Source: UBA1189 sp045654565
Lineage (GTDB): Bacteria > Bacteroidota > Bacteroidia > Bacteroidales > Bacteroidaceae
Assembly (NCBI GenBank): GCA_045654565.1
Contig: JAZONP010000235.1
Coordinates: forward strand, 1-6,674
Direction: 5' to 3'
DNA: 6,674 nt
Position 1 is the stretch's first letter. The number at the start of each line of letters is the position of its first letter. The translations under genes were made by a program, and so were the position numbers. This document shows positions 1-6,674 of the stretch, in pieces. The notes beneath the pieces are model-generated. The model was not told the DNA's origin, did no database searches, and saw nothing but the letters and a program-made list of their open reading frames with translations.

Positions 1-101
1 ATAAATTTTCCATCACGTGGAGCTCTTGCATCAGCAATTACGATAGAGTAGAACGCGTAGTCCTTGTGACCTCTTCTCTGCAATCTGATTTTTGTTGCCA
101 T
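1..101 (-). CDS. rpsP: 30S ribosomal protein S16, N-terminal part (runs off the window)
   Basis: The minus strand reads from an ATG at 101 to the left edge with no stop, giving 33 residues that begin MATKIRLQRRGHKDYAFYSI and end in ADARAPRDGKF. This is the conserved amino end of S16, a primary assembly protein of the small ribosomal subunit: the basic IRLQRxG strand, the YxIVxADxRxPRDG turn, and the Bacteroidales MATK start. The rest of the gene (S16 is usually 80-180 residues, longer in Bacteroidota) lies outside the window. The leader before the ATG is A/T-rich with no Shine-Dalgarno site, as usual in this phylum. A strong promoter lies about 60 bases upstream. The gene is divergent from the DUF4251-like gene that follows. 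Identification is confident; completeness cannot be judged. Confidence 0.95.
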   Translation of the reverse strand, partial: MATKIRLQRRGHKDYAFYSIVIADARAPRDGKF

Positions 102-160
102 TTTGTTAATTTTTAATTAGTTAATGATTTGAATGTGCTAACATCTCGTATTAGCGGCTG

Positions 161-192
161 CAAAGTTAATGCAAATCAAGCGAAATGCCAAA
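161..192 (-). promoter_or_regulatory. Promoter of rpsP (Bacteroidota primary-sigma type)
   Basis: Read on the minus strand, TTTG (192-189) is followed after 20 bases by TAACTTTG (168-161), an exact match to the Bacteroidota -7 element TAnnTTTG at the usual distance from a -33 TTTG. Transcription would start near 155, giving a leader of roughly 55 bases before the rpsP ATG. The first bases of that leader can form a short stem (GCTAA/TTAGC, 137-155). Confidence 0.8.
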
Positions 193-320
193 TGTATACG
201 GGTGAAAGTTGTAATTTTTATTTATTGTTTCCTTTTTCCGATTCTTAGATGAATAGTGGACAACTTTTGGGTTATCATGATTGTTTTTTACTATAGATTG
301 AACCTTAACTTAAACTTATT

Positions 321-923
321 ATGAAGAAGATTTTTTGTTTTATTGTTTCCATTTGTCTATTATGTGGGATGTCGGGGTATGCACAATCTTGTGGAAGGTC
401 GTGTCGTACCGAGCGTGAGAAGGAGTGGCGCATGAACCGCCAACGTAAACGTGCTGAAGCACGTGCAATAGAGCAACGTCAAGATTCCTTAGCCTATAAG
501 TCGGCTCTTGCGGCTCTGAAGGAGGGCAGTTGGGTATTGGAAGCTAATAATCTCAATTTTGCTAATGGTGTCATGCGCTTCGTGTCATCGAGCACTAATT
601 ATATTAGTTGTAATGATGGCCAAGGTACTATACAGACGGCATATGCAAACTTTTCCTACAGCTCCAACGGCTTGGGCGGGGTAACGGTGCAGGGTAATGT
701 CTCTAGCATACAGATATCTATGGATAAGGATGGTAACGTGTACTGCAACTTCTCCATTCAGGGGAACTCAGTGTCTGCCACGGTGAGTCTCACGCTTACG
801 GCAGGGACCAATCAAGCAAGTGGTATGGTGAATCCCAATTTTGCGGGACAGTCGTTAACCTTTGATGGATACTTAGTACCATATAGTCAGTCTACTGTAT
901 TTCAGGGGATGACTCAGTGGTAA
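321..923 (+). CDS. Secreted DUF4251-like protein of unknown function
   Basis: A 200-residue protein with a clear signal peptide: KK at 2-3, a hydrophobic core at about 4-18, and probable signal peptidase I cleavage near A21-Q22. The mature protein opens with a CGRSC pair of cysteines (C24, C28), then a very basic, helix-prone segment (about 29-55, rich in R/E/K/Q). From about 71 to the end it resembles the DUF4251 domain of Bacteroidales: a start like WVLEA, 'SSxTNYIS', a GLGGVTVQGNVSS stretch at about 117-129, and a beta-rich tail ending in VFxG. The domain's role is unknown and I do not assign one. C24 is not in a convincing lipobox (AQSC), so a soluble periplasmic protein is more likely than a lipoprotein. 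It stands alone, divergent from rpsP and convergent with the tRNA. I see no strong promoter; the best guess is TTTTG at 265-269 with TATAGATTG at 292-300, which is weak. Confidence 0.8.
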   Translation: MKKIFCFIVSICLLCGMSGYAQSCGRSCRTEREKEWRMNRQRKRAEARAIEQRQDSLAYKSALAALKEGSWVLEANNLNFANGVMRFVSSSTNYISCNDGQGTIQTAYANFSYSSNGLGGVTVQGNVSSIQISMDKDGNVYCNFSIQGNSVSATVSLTLTAGTNQASGMVNPNFAGQSLTFDGYLVPYSQSTVFQGMTQW

Positions 924-996
924 TCAGGGGTGGAATTCAATGTGGTCTACGGATTTTATGGACTATATGTTTGTGTGATTCCCTTATTAAGGGGGC

Positions 997-1033
997 TAAA
1001 AAAGAAGAGACTCAACACGTTGAGTCTCTTCTT
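997..1033 (-). terminator. Intrinsic terminator of the initiator tRNA, possibly bidirectional
   Basis: A perfect 14-base-pair stem (1002-1015 with 1020-1033) closes a 4-base loop. Read on the minus strand it starts 2 bases after the tRNA 3' end and is followed by a run of Ts (complement of the A-run at 998-1003), the textbook arrangement for Rho-independent termination. On the plus strand it lies about 80 bases after the DUF4251-like gene, but the tail there (TCTTCTTAG) is a weaker T-tract, so termination in that direction is possible but less certain. Confidence 0.88.
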
Positions 1034-1035
1034 AG

Positions 1036-1107
<72 letters not shown>

Positions 1108-1121
1108 ATGTTTTGATGTTG

Positions 1122-1152
1122 CAAAGGTAGTGCATTTATTTTATACTGCAAA
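1122..1152 (-). promoter_or_regulatory. Promoter of the initiator tRNA
   Basis: On the minus strand TTTG (1152-1149) is followed after 19 bases by TACCTTTG (1129-1122), an exact TAnnTTTG -7 element. Predicted transcription start is near 1116, about 9 bases before the mature tRNA 5' end, so the precursor would have a very short 5' leader for RNase P to remove. Confidence 0.82.
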
Positions 1153-1192
1153 CTTTTGGGGCGTTTTTTTATGTTTTTTGGCATTTTTTTTC

Positions 1193-1219
1193 TTTGAGTA
1201 ATTAATTTTCGTAATTTTG
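1193..1219 (+). promoter_or_regulatory. Possible promoter of the pseudouridine synthase gene
   Basis: TAATTTTG at 1212-1219 matches the Bacteroidota -7 consensus exactly and sits 66 bases before the next start codon. The nearest upstream TTTG (1193-1196) is only 15 bases away, shorter than the 19-20 seen at the other promoters here, so the -33 element is uncertain. Confidence 0.45.
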
Positions 1220-1285
1220 TATCAGGTTTTGATGGATTATGCCATCTGTGATAAGCAAAAGTGATATAAACGAAAATAGACGTTA

Positions 1286-1963
1286 ATGAAGGTACTCTAC
1301 GAAGATAATCACATTATCATAGTTAATAAGGCTGCCTCTGAAATTGTGCAGGGTGATAAAACTGGCGACATGCCTCTCTCCGATATGGTAAAAGCCTATA
1401 TTAAGGAGAAGTATAATAAACCAGGGGCTGTATTTCTCGGCGTGGTACACCGCCTTGATCGTCCCGTGAGTGGAGTGGTGGTGTTTGCTCGCACAAGTAA
1501 GGCTCTTGAGCGTCTCAATGCCATGTTTCGTGAAGGTGGACGTATCAAGAAAACATATTGGGCTATCGTTAAAAATCGTCCGACTGAGCCTAAGGCCGAG
1601 TTGGTGCACTATCTTGTGCGAAATGAACAGCAGAATAAATCCTATGCCTACAGTTCAGGACGTAGCGGAGCCAAACGTTCTGTGTTGAGTTATCGTTTGT
1701 TGGGTAGTATGGATAACTATCACTTGCTTGAGGTGGCTTTGCAGACAGGACGTCATCATCAGATACGTTGCCAATTGGCCAAAATGGGTTCGCCTATCAA
1801 GGGGGACCTTAAGTATGGTGCTGATCGTTCAAACCCCGATGGAAGCATCTCGTTGCATGCTCGTCGCATACAGTTTGAACACCCCGTATCGAAGGTGATG
1901 ATTGATGTAGTAGCTCCTGTTCCCGATGACCGTCTATGGCAGAGTGCTGAGCGTTTCTCGTAA
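1286..1963 (+). CDS. RluA-family RNA pseudouridine synthase
   Basis: A 225-residue cytoplasmic enzyme expected to convert specific uridines in rRNA or tRNA to pseudouridine. The catalytic motif HRLDRPVSG spans 55-63, with D58 as the predicted nucleophile. A second family motif, TGRHHQIR (154-161), followed by GxPIxGDxKYG, forms the rest of the active site. The opening YEDNHIIIVNK (5-15) is the usual first strand of the fold. There is no N-terminal S4 RNA-binding domain, so it is a short, catalytic-domain-only form, close in length to E. coli RluA (219). The family is sure; the target base is not, because RluA, TruC and RluD-type enzymes cannot be separated by eye, so no symbol is given. The ATG at 1286 is the natural start, since the conserved YEDNH strand follows at once. 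The sensor gene starts about 14 bases after its stop, so the two may share a transcript. Confidence 0.93.
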   Translation: MKVLYEDNHIIIVNKAASEIVQGDKTGDMPLSDMVKAYIKEKYNKPGAVFLGVVHRLDRPVSGVVVFARTSKALERLNAMFREGGRIKKTYWAIVKNRPTEPKAELVHYLVRNEQQNKSYAYSSGRSGAKRSVLSYRLLGSMDNYHLLEVALQTGRHHQIRCQLAKMGSPIKGDLKYGADRSNPDGSISLHARRIQFEHPVSKVMIDVVAPVPDDRLWQSAERFS

Positions 1964-1998
1964 TTGAAAGTCGAAAATTGAAAGCTCGGAGATTGAAA
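1963..1998 (+). repeat. Short ATTGAAA direct repeat between two genes
   Basis: ATTGAAAG occurs at 1963-1970 and 1977-1984, and ATTGAAA again at 1992-1998, a spacing of 14 and 15 bases. The first copy overlaps the stop of the pseudouridine synthase gene; the second and third supply the TTG codons that are the candidate starts of the sensor gene. From memory, similar TTGAAAATTGAAA-type runs are found between genes in Bacteroidales; I know of no function for them. Confidence 0.6.
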
Positions 1999-4900
1999 TC
2001 AAATAATTATAAGCCATCATTGCTGGGTGTTCTGATGTGCTTGTGTGTTGTGTCTCTTGTTGGTTGTTCTTTCCATGATGCTCATAGTATAGGTTTGCAT
2101 CCTTCTGATGTGCTAAATCGTAAGGCACGTGTTTGGCAATATCGTGATTTGGACTCTACTCTATATTATGCCTCTAAAGCGTATGATGAAGCAGGACATT
2201 ATATTCATGGCCGTTCAGTAGCGTGCAACATGTTAGGCTTTGTGGCATTCATGAAAATGAATTACGAGGAGTCTCTCTATTGGTATGGCCAGGTGGAACG
2301 TCAGTCGGGCTGTGAACTTGAACGGCTTGTAGCCGATGTGGGTCAGATGAATGTCTACCAGCGTATGGCCGATAATTTGGCTTTTTATGATTGTCGTGTT
2401 CGTGCTATGAAGCGCCTGGCTCATATTTATGAGGAATCAGCAGAGTTCTCGGTTGCTGAGCGGTGTCGTTTGCAGTCAGTGGTGAATGACTTCCACATGA
2501 TAAGTGCCCTGCATCATTACATGATAGGGCAACGCCCCGAGGCAGATGCTGAGATGCTCCAAGTGATAGATGATGAGGCTTTGCATTCCGATTCGGCACA
2601 GTGGCTCATGTATACCTATATAAAAGGTATAGGACTAAACACAGAAGGTGATACTCGCGAACAGCGTTGGCTACGCTGTTACACCTGCTTAAATAATTGT
2701 TTGCGAACGAGTCGCAGTAGGGGATATCGCTATTTTGAGGGATTAGCCCTATCGGGACTTTCAGAACTTCTTTCCGACTCGCTGCGTATGGCTCATATTG
2801 CTAAACAACGACCAGGGTCGTTTGCACAACTGATTGACTATCATAGTGTCTCGGATGATTATTGTATATCGTTTGCGCAAGGCGCATTGCAATGCTTGGA
2901 GGCCTATGGAGATTGTTATGGAGTGCTGAATGGGCATATACAAGTAGCTTCTTTATATAATAAGTTGGGGGCGTATGACATTGCTCTTGCCATGTTGGGT
3001 GAGGTTAAGGCTGATCTCATTCCAGATACGCAGGCGAGACAGTACGAGGAAATGAGTGTGGCCTATGCAGGATTGGGTGATAAAGTCTCATCTGATCATT
3101 ATCGTAACCTGTATCTTGATCTTCTCGAGACCACGCGTCAAGATAAAGAGGTGGAAAGTCGGTATCTTTCGTTGCAACAACGCAATCGTACGATGAAGCG
3201 GATGCTCTATGTTGTGATTGTAGGTTTCGCTCTCTTTTTTTTGTTGCTGGCTCTGTTGGCGAGAAGGCGTCGTCAGGGTAGTGGCTATGAACATCGTCTA
3301 CGCGAACAATTATTGGAGACTGAGAAGCGTGTATATCTTCGACAAAAAGCTATTGACAAGGGTAAACGTGATAATATAGTGAGAAAGGCCTCTTTCTCTA
3401 TGGTGACCGGTATGATGCCCTATATAGATCGAATAGCTCATGAGGTAGTACTATTGCAGTCTTCTGAGGTCTGGGCCGATAAGGAGTTACGTTCCCGCAA
3501 ACTGATTTATATATCTGAGCTTGCAGATGAAATCAATAGTCTCAACGAACAACTCTCTCGGTGGATTAAGACTTCTCAAGGAATGGTCCAACTTACGATA
3601 GAGACATTTCCCCTATCTGAGGTGTTTGATATGTTGGAGCGTAGTGTGCCTTCATTTGCAATGAGAGGAATTACGCTTGCGGTAAGTTCTACCGATGCTG
3701 TTGTCAAGGCTGACAAGGCCCTTACCTTCTTTATGCTCAATACGTTGGCCGACAATGCGTGTAAGTTTACCCCCGAGGGTGGACAGGTGACCCTCTCGGC
3801 AATGGTAGACGATGAGTATGTAGAGCTATCAGTTACTGATACTGGTGTGGGGATGAGTGCTGAAGATATTTCTCACATTCTTCATGAGAAGGTCTATGAT
3901 GCTGGTGCTATAGGGCAAAACCTGTCTTCTGATTGGCGTGAACGTAAGGGTAGTGGTTTTGGGCTTCTCAATTGCAAGGGAATCATCGACAAATATCGCA
4001 AGGCTTCTCCTCTCTTTGATGTTTGTTGTATGGGTATCGACAGCAAAGAGGGTAAGGGTAGCCGTTTTTGGTTTCGTCTTCCCAAGGGGGTGAGGCGTAT
4101 GCTAGTGGTATTATGTCTGTTGCTGACACAGAGTGTCGCAGTTTTAGCAACTGAGTCCTACTCTTCATTGTTGACTTTGGCCTCGGCTTTTGCCGACAGT
4201 GTGTACTATGCCAATGTCGATGGGCGTTATCAGAATGCTCTCATCTATGGCGACTCAGCTCTCCACTACCTCAATATGCATCATTGTCAATATGCAACTG
4301 AATATATAGATACTTTGTCATCTACTTCTGGTGAGCTTGATGTGGAGACCCGTTGGTGGTTAAGTGATTATGCTACAGATTATCATGTTCTTCTTGATGT
4401 TAGAAATGAACTAGCTGTGGCTAATCTTGCTCTTCATCGTTTGAGAGAGTATCGATACAATAATCGCATATACAACAATCTTTACAAACTGGTTAGCGAG
4501 GATCGCTCGCTTATAGACTATTGTAACCGGATGCAGCGTTACTATAGCAACACCTCTGTAGCTGTGCTTATATGCCTGCTTCTTGTAGTTGGCTATCTCA
4601 TTATTATTATCTATGCCTACATGGGGCGTGTAGCCAAAGCCTATCGAACCATCGAGATGGTAGAGGATGATGAGCGTCGTGCTTGTCATGAGGAAAATCG
4701 TCTCCATGTGCAGAATATGGTGCTTGATAACTGCCTTTCTACACTCAGGCATGAAACGGTCTACTATCCAAATCGAATTAAGCAACTAGTCTGTCGTTTG
4801 GATAACGTAGACGAACGTCGTCAGATGTGTGATTTGATTGCTTATTATCGTGTTATCTTCTCCACTCTTGCCAATTGTGCTTCGCGACAATTGGAAGAGG

Positions 4901-5358
4901 TGACCTTTCGTCGCTCAGCAGTAAAAGTGGATCAACTGCTGAATAGAGCAGTTTGCTATCATGCCAAGCGCTATGCTTCGTCATCGATAACAGTTGTTTC
5001 GTGTGATGACCTTGTGCAGTGCGATGAGGTGTTGGTAGACTTTCTACTTGAACAGCTCATTGATGCGGCACTTGCTTTCTCTACGACCGACGAATTGCTC
5101 TTCAAAGCCCATTCTGACGGAGATTTTGTTCGCATCGGTCTCTTCAATCAGTCGCGTACCTTGGCTCCCGAAACTCTGCACATGTTATTCTATCCCTTGC
5201 GGTCGAGTACTTCTGATATATTGGGAACTGAGTATCTCGTGTGTCGTCAGATTATACGAGAGCATGATGCTTATTTTAATCATGTTGGCTGCCGTATCAA
5301 GGCTGAAGCTGTGGAGGAAGGCTATGTGGTATGGTTTACCTTACCTCGTCAGAGGTAA
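1978..5358 (+). CDS. Tandem two-unit membrane sensor histidine kinase-like protein (DUF5112/DUF5113-type)
   Basis: One open frame of 1126 residues. Order: signal segment with lipobox LVGC (C30); helical, TPR-like sensor region (about 45-395); membrane helix 410-428; coiled linker and DHp-like helices (about 435-530); a HATPase domain with N-box DNACKFTP (N593), G1 DTGVGM (621-626) and G2 GSGFG (658-662); membrane helix 708-724; a second outer region (about 726-858); membrane helix 860-881; a second DHp with LRHETVYYP (H925); and a degenerate ATPase-like tail without Asn in its N-box (LIDAALAF, 1027-1034) and without DxGxG. Topology is consistent: both sensor regions outside, both kinase-like units in the cytoplasm. 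From memory this matches Bacteroidales DUF5112-HATPase-DUF5113 proteins, whose signal is unknown. No ATG precedes the signal segment; TTG 1978 or 1993 must start it (ATG 2035 is too close to C30). No partner response regulator is in the window. Confidence 0.85.
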   Translation: MKARRLKSNNYKPSLLGVLMCLCVVSLVGCSFHDAHSIGLHPSDVLNRKARVWQYRDLDSTLYYASKAYDEAGHYIHGRSVACNMLGFVAFMKMNYEESLYWYGQVERQSGCELERLVADVGQMNVYQRMADNLAFYDCRVRAMKRLAHIYEESAEFSVAERCRLQSVVNDFHMISALHHYMIGQRPEADAEMLQVIDDEALHSDSAQWLMYTYIKGIGLNTEGDTREQRWLRCYTCLNNCLRTSRSRGYRYFEGLALSGLSELLSDSLRMAHIAKQRPGSFAQLIDYHSVSDDYCISFAQGALQCLEAYGDCYGVLNGHIQVASLYNKLGAYDIALAMLGEVKADLIPDTQARQYEEMSVAYAGLGDKVSSDHYRNLYLDLLETTRQDKEVESRYLSLQQRNRTMKRMLYVVIVGFALFFLLLALLARRRRQGSGYEHRLREQLLETEKRVYLRQKAIDKGKRDNIVRKASFSMVTGMMPYIDRIAHEVVLLQSSEVWADKELRSRKLIYISELADEINSLNEQLSRWIKTSQGMVQLTIETFPLSEVFDMLERSVPSFAMRGITLAVSSTDAVVKADKALTFFMLNTLADNACKFTPEGGQVTLSAMVDDEYVELSVTDTGVGMSAEDISHILHEKVYDAGAIGQNLSSDWRERKGSGFGLLNCKGIIDKYRKASPLFDVCCMGIDSKEGKGSRFWFRLPKGVRRMLVVLCLLLTQSVAVLATESYSSLLTLASAFADSVYYANVDGRYQNALIYGDSALHYLNMHHCQYATEYIDTLSSTSGELDVETRWWLSDYATDYHVLLDVRNELAVANLALHRLREYRYNNRIYNNLYKLVSEDRSLIDYCNRMQRYYSNTSVAVLICLLLVVGYLIIIIYAYMGRVAKAYRTIEMVEDDERRACHEENRLHVQNMVLDNCLSTLRHETVYYPNRIKQLVCRLDNVDERRQMCDLIAYYRVIFSTLANCASRQLEEVTFRRSAVKVDQLLNRAVCYHAKRYASSSITVVSCDDLVQCDEVLVDFLLEQLIDAALAFSTTDELLFKAHSDGDFVRIGLFNQSRTLAPETLHMLFYPLRSSTSDILGTEYLVCRQIIREHDAYFNHVGCRIKAEAVEEGYVVWFTLPRQR
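5341..5358 (+). terminator. Small hairpin overlapping the sensor gene's stop codon
   Basis: TTACCTC (5341-5347) and GAGGTAA (5352-5358) form a perfect 7-base-pair stem around GTCA, ending exactly on the TAA stop. The sequence after it (AAATAAATATAGG) is A-rich rather than a T-run, so it is at best a weak terminator or a 3'-end stabilising hairpin. No better terminator is visible in 5359-5538, an A/T-rich stretch in which I see nothing else. Confidence 0.3.
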
Positions 5359-5538
5359 AATAAATATAGGTAACCATATTTAATATCATGTAGGTGAGGT
5401 TTTATCTAGCTTCTAATAGGTAAGTGGATTTTTTCATAATATTTGTTCGTTGAAACTTGAGTATTTTCTCCCTTTGTATAAACTTTAATCTGCTTCATAG
5501 TTTTTAATTGGATTGCGTCTCGGAAATATCCAAATAAA

Positions 5539-5570
5539 TTTGATATTTCGCTTGGCTTGCACTAATTTTG
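5539..5570 (+). promoter_or_regulatory. Promoter of pheS
   Basis: TTTG (5539-5542), a 20-base spacer and TAATTTTG (5563-5570) fit the Bacteroidota promoter exactly. Transcription should start near 5576, leaving a leader of only about 20 bases before the ATG at 5598. That is too short for a pheM-like attenuator or T-box. The -7 element also covers the upstream in-frame TTG (5568), which rules that codon out as the start when this promoter is used. Confidence 0.82.
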
Positions 5571-5597
5571 CAACTAATTCGAAAATTCTGTATTGAT

Positions 5598-6617
5598 ATG
5601 ATAAATAAGATAGAAATGCTGATGGCTGAGGTTGAGAACCTCACCGCAAATAGTGCAGAGGAGCTCGAGGCCTTGCGCATCAAATATTTGAGCAAGAAGG
5701 GTGCCATCAATGATTTGATGGCTGATTTCCGTAATGTGCCTGCTGACCAAAAGAAAGAGGTTGGTATGCGCCTTAATGCGCTCAAAACACGTGCAACAGA
5801 ACGCATCGCAGAACTCAAGGAAGCATTTGAGACTAATGATAGTGGCGTCGCTGAGATGGACCTCACCCGTACAGCTTATCCCATAGAGTTGGGCACACGT
5901 CATCCCCTTTCTATTGTTAAGAACGAGATTATAGATATCTTTGCTCGCATGGGGTTTGTATTGGCCGATGGTCCCGAGGTGGAAGACGATTGGCACGTGT
6001 TCTCTTCAATGAATTTCGCAGAGGATCACCCTGCTCGAGATATGCAAGATACCTTCTTTATTGAGGCGCACCCCGATATAATTCTTCGTACACACACATC
6101 ATCTGTTCAGAGTCGTGTGATGGAAAATGCTGAGCCCCCCATTCGTATCATCTGTCCAGGGCGCGTATATCGTAACGAGGCTATCAGCTATCGTGCACAC
6201 TGTTTCTTTCATCAAGTAGAGGCTCTCTATGTTGACAAGGACGTTTCGTTTACCGATCTTAAGCAGGCTCTTTTGCTCTTTGCTAAGGAAATGTTTGGAG
6301 AAGATACAAAAATACGTTTGAGACCTTCTTATTTCCCCTTTACCGAGCCTTCCGCAGAAATGGATATAAGTTGTAATATCTGTGGAGGTAAGGGATGTCC
6401 TTTCTGTAAGGGAACGGGCTGGGTAGAGATACTTGGTTGCGGAATGGTGGACCCCAATGTGCTTGAGCTCAATGGTATCGATAGTAAGGTTTATTCTGGT
6501 TATGCTCTTGGTATGGGAATAGAGCGTATCACTAATCTTAAGTATCAAGTGAAAGATTTACGTATGTTCTCAGAAAACGATGTACGCTTCCTTAAAGAAT
6601 TTGAAGCGGCAAACTGA
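5598..6617 (+). CDS. pheS: Phenylalanine--tRNA ligase alpha subunit
   Basis: The 339-residue catalytic subunit of the alpha2beta2 phenylalanyl-tRNA synthetase, which charges tRNA-Phe in the cytoplasm. An N-terminal coiled coil (about 1-85, with LEALRIKYLSKKGAINDLM) is the tRNA-binding arm. The class II core follows: motif 1 around LGTRHPLSIVKNEI; the RTHTSS segment (164-169) and motif 2 with GRVYRNE (188-194) and the FHQVE strand; and motif 3, GMGIERI (305-311). Before motif 3 is an insertion with four cysteines, C259-x2-C262-x4-C267-x2-C270, probably a small zinc knuckle, which I associate with Bacteroidota and some other PheS but not the E. coli form. The start at ATG 5598 gives the usual Bacteroidales length and N-terminus (MINKIEML); an in-frame TTG ten codons upstream lies inside the promoter. 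The beta subunit (pheT) is not in the window. A palindromic terminator follows, so pheS seems to be transcribed without pheT. Confidence 0.97.
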   Translation: MINKIEMLMAEVENLTANSAEELEALRIKYLSKKGAINDLMADFRNVPADQKKEVGMRLNALKTRATERIAELKEAFETNDSGVAEMDLTRTAYPIELGTRHPLSIVKNEIIDIFARMGFVLADGPEVEDDWHVFSSMNFAEDHPARDMQDTFFIEAHPDIILRTHTSSVQSRVMENAEPPIRIICPGRVYRNEAISYRAHCFFHQVEALYVDKDVSFTDLKQALLLFAKEMFGEDTKIRLRPSYFPFTEPSAEMDISCNICGGKGCPFCKGTGWVEILGCGMVDPNVLELNGIDSKVYSGYALGMGIERITNLKYQVKDLRMFSENDVRFLKEFEAAN

Positions 6618-6644
6618 TTTTTAGGAACTTAAAGTTATATAACG

Positions 6645-6674
6645 AATAGAGGACATGTCGACATGTCCTCTATT
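6645..6674 (+). terminator. Palindromic terminator hairpin after pheS (cut by the window edge)
   Basis: Positions 6645-6674 are a perfect 30-base palindrome (AATAGAGGACATG, TCGA loop, complementary arm), able to form a 13-base-pair stem. It begins 27 bases after the pheS stop and has the same style as the tRNA terminator: purine-rich 5' arm, pyrimidine-rich 3' arm ending in TATT. The T-run expected on the plus strand would lie just beyond the window, so the terminator call is inferred. Being symmetrical, it could also serve a convergent gene. Confidence 0.72.

Noticed and set aside
262..300. Promoter for the DUF4251-like gene (AACTTTTG at 262-269 or TATAGATTG at 292-300)
   Set aside because: Neither matches TAnnTTTG, and no well-spaced TTTG accompanies AACTTTTG; too weak to list as a feature.
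981..993. CCCTT-ATT-AAGGG small hairpin
   Set aside because: Only five base pairs with no T-run; the 14-base-pair stem next to it explains termination better.
4411..4785. Minus-strand frames of 60-149 codons inside the sensor, synthase and pheS genes
   Set aside because: They are antisense shadows of well-supported genes, with no promoter or recognisable domain.
5568..5597. A TTG start extending PheS by ten residues
   Set aside because: It lies inside the -7 promoter element, and ATG 5598 gives the normal family N-terminus and length.
5359..5597. Leader-peptide attenuator, T-box or riboswitch before pheS
   Set aside because: The promoter leaves only about 20 bases of leader, with no Phe-rich small frame or stacked hairpins.

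Overview
The window comes from a Bacteroidota genome, most likely order Bacteroidales (Bacteroides/Prevotella-like). Evidence: the S16 and PheS sequences look like those of that order; three well-placed promoters carry the Bacteroidota signature (TTTG, about 19-20 bases, TAnnTTTG); leaders are A/T-rich without Shine-Dalgarno sites; the initiator tRNA encodes no CCA; and DUF4251-type and Bacteroidales-type sensor proteins are present.

Layout from left to right. (1) The 5' end of rpsP (ribosomal protein S16) leaves the window on the minus strand, with its promoter at 161-192. (2) A small secreted DUF4251-like protein lies on the plus strand at 321-923. (3) An initiator tRNA-Met lies on the minus strand (1036-1107) with its own promoter and a strong intrinsic terminator; its T-stem has two T:T mismatches. 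(4) An RluA-family RNA pseudouridine synthase lies at 1286-1963 on the plus strand. (5) Fourteen bases later begins one long gene (about 1978-5358) for a 1126-residue membrane sensor built from two tandem histidine-kinase-like halves. Its only plausible starts are TTG codons inside a short ATTGAAA repeat. (6) A 239-base spacer with a clear promoter leads to pheS (5598-6617), phenylalanyl-tRNA synthetase alpha subunit, followed by a perfect 30-base palindrome at the window edge that is probably its terminator.

Most of the window is housekeeping translation machinery (S16, initiator tRNA, rRNA/tRNA modification, PheRS) in separate short transcription units. The least ordinary item is the tandem sensor. 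Its first half keeps the ATP-binding boxes but has no histidine where the second half has its H-box. Its second half has an H-box-like His-Glu-Thr but degenerate ATP-binding boxes. No response regulator is in the window. I found no mobile element, CRISPR array or prophage.
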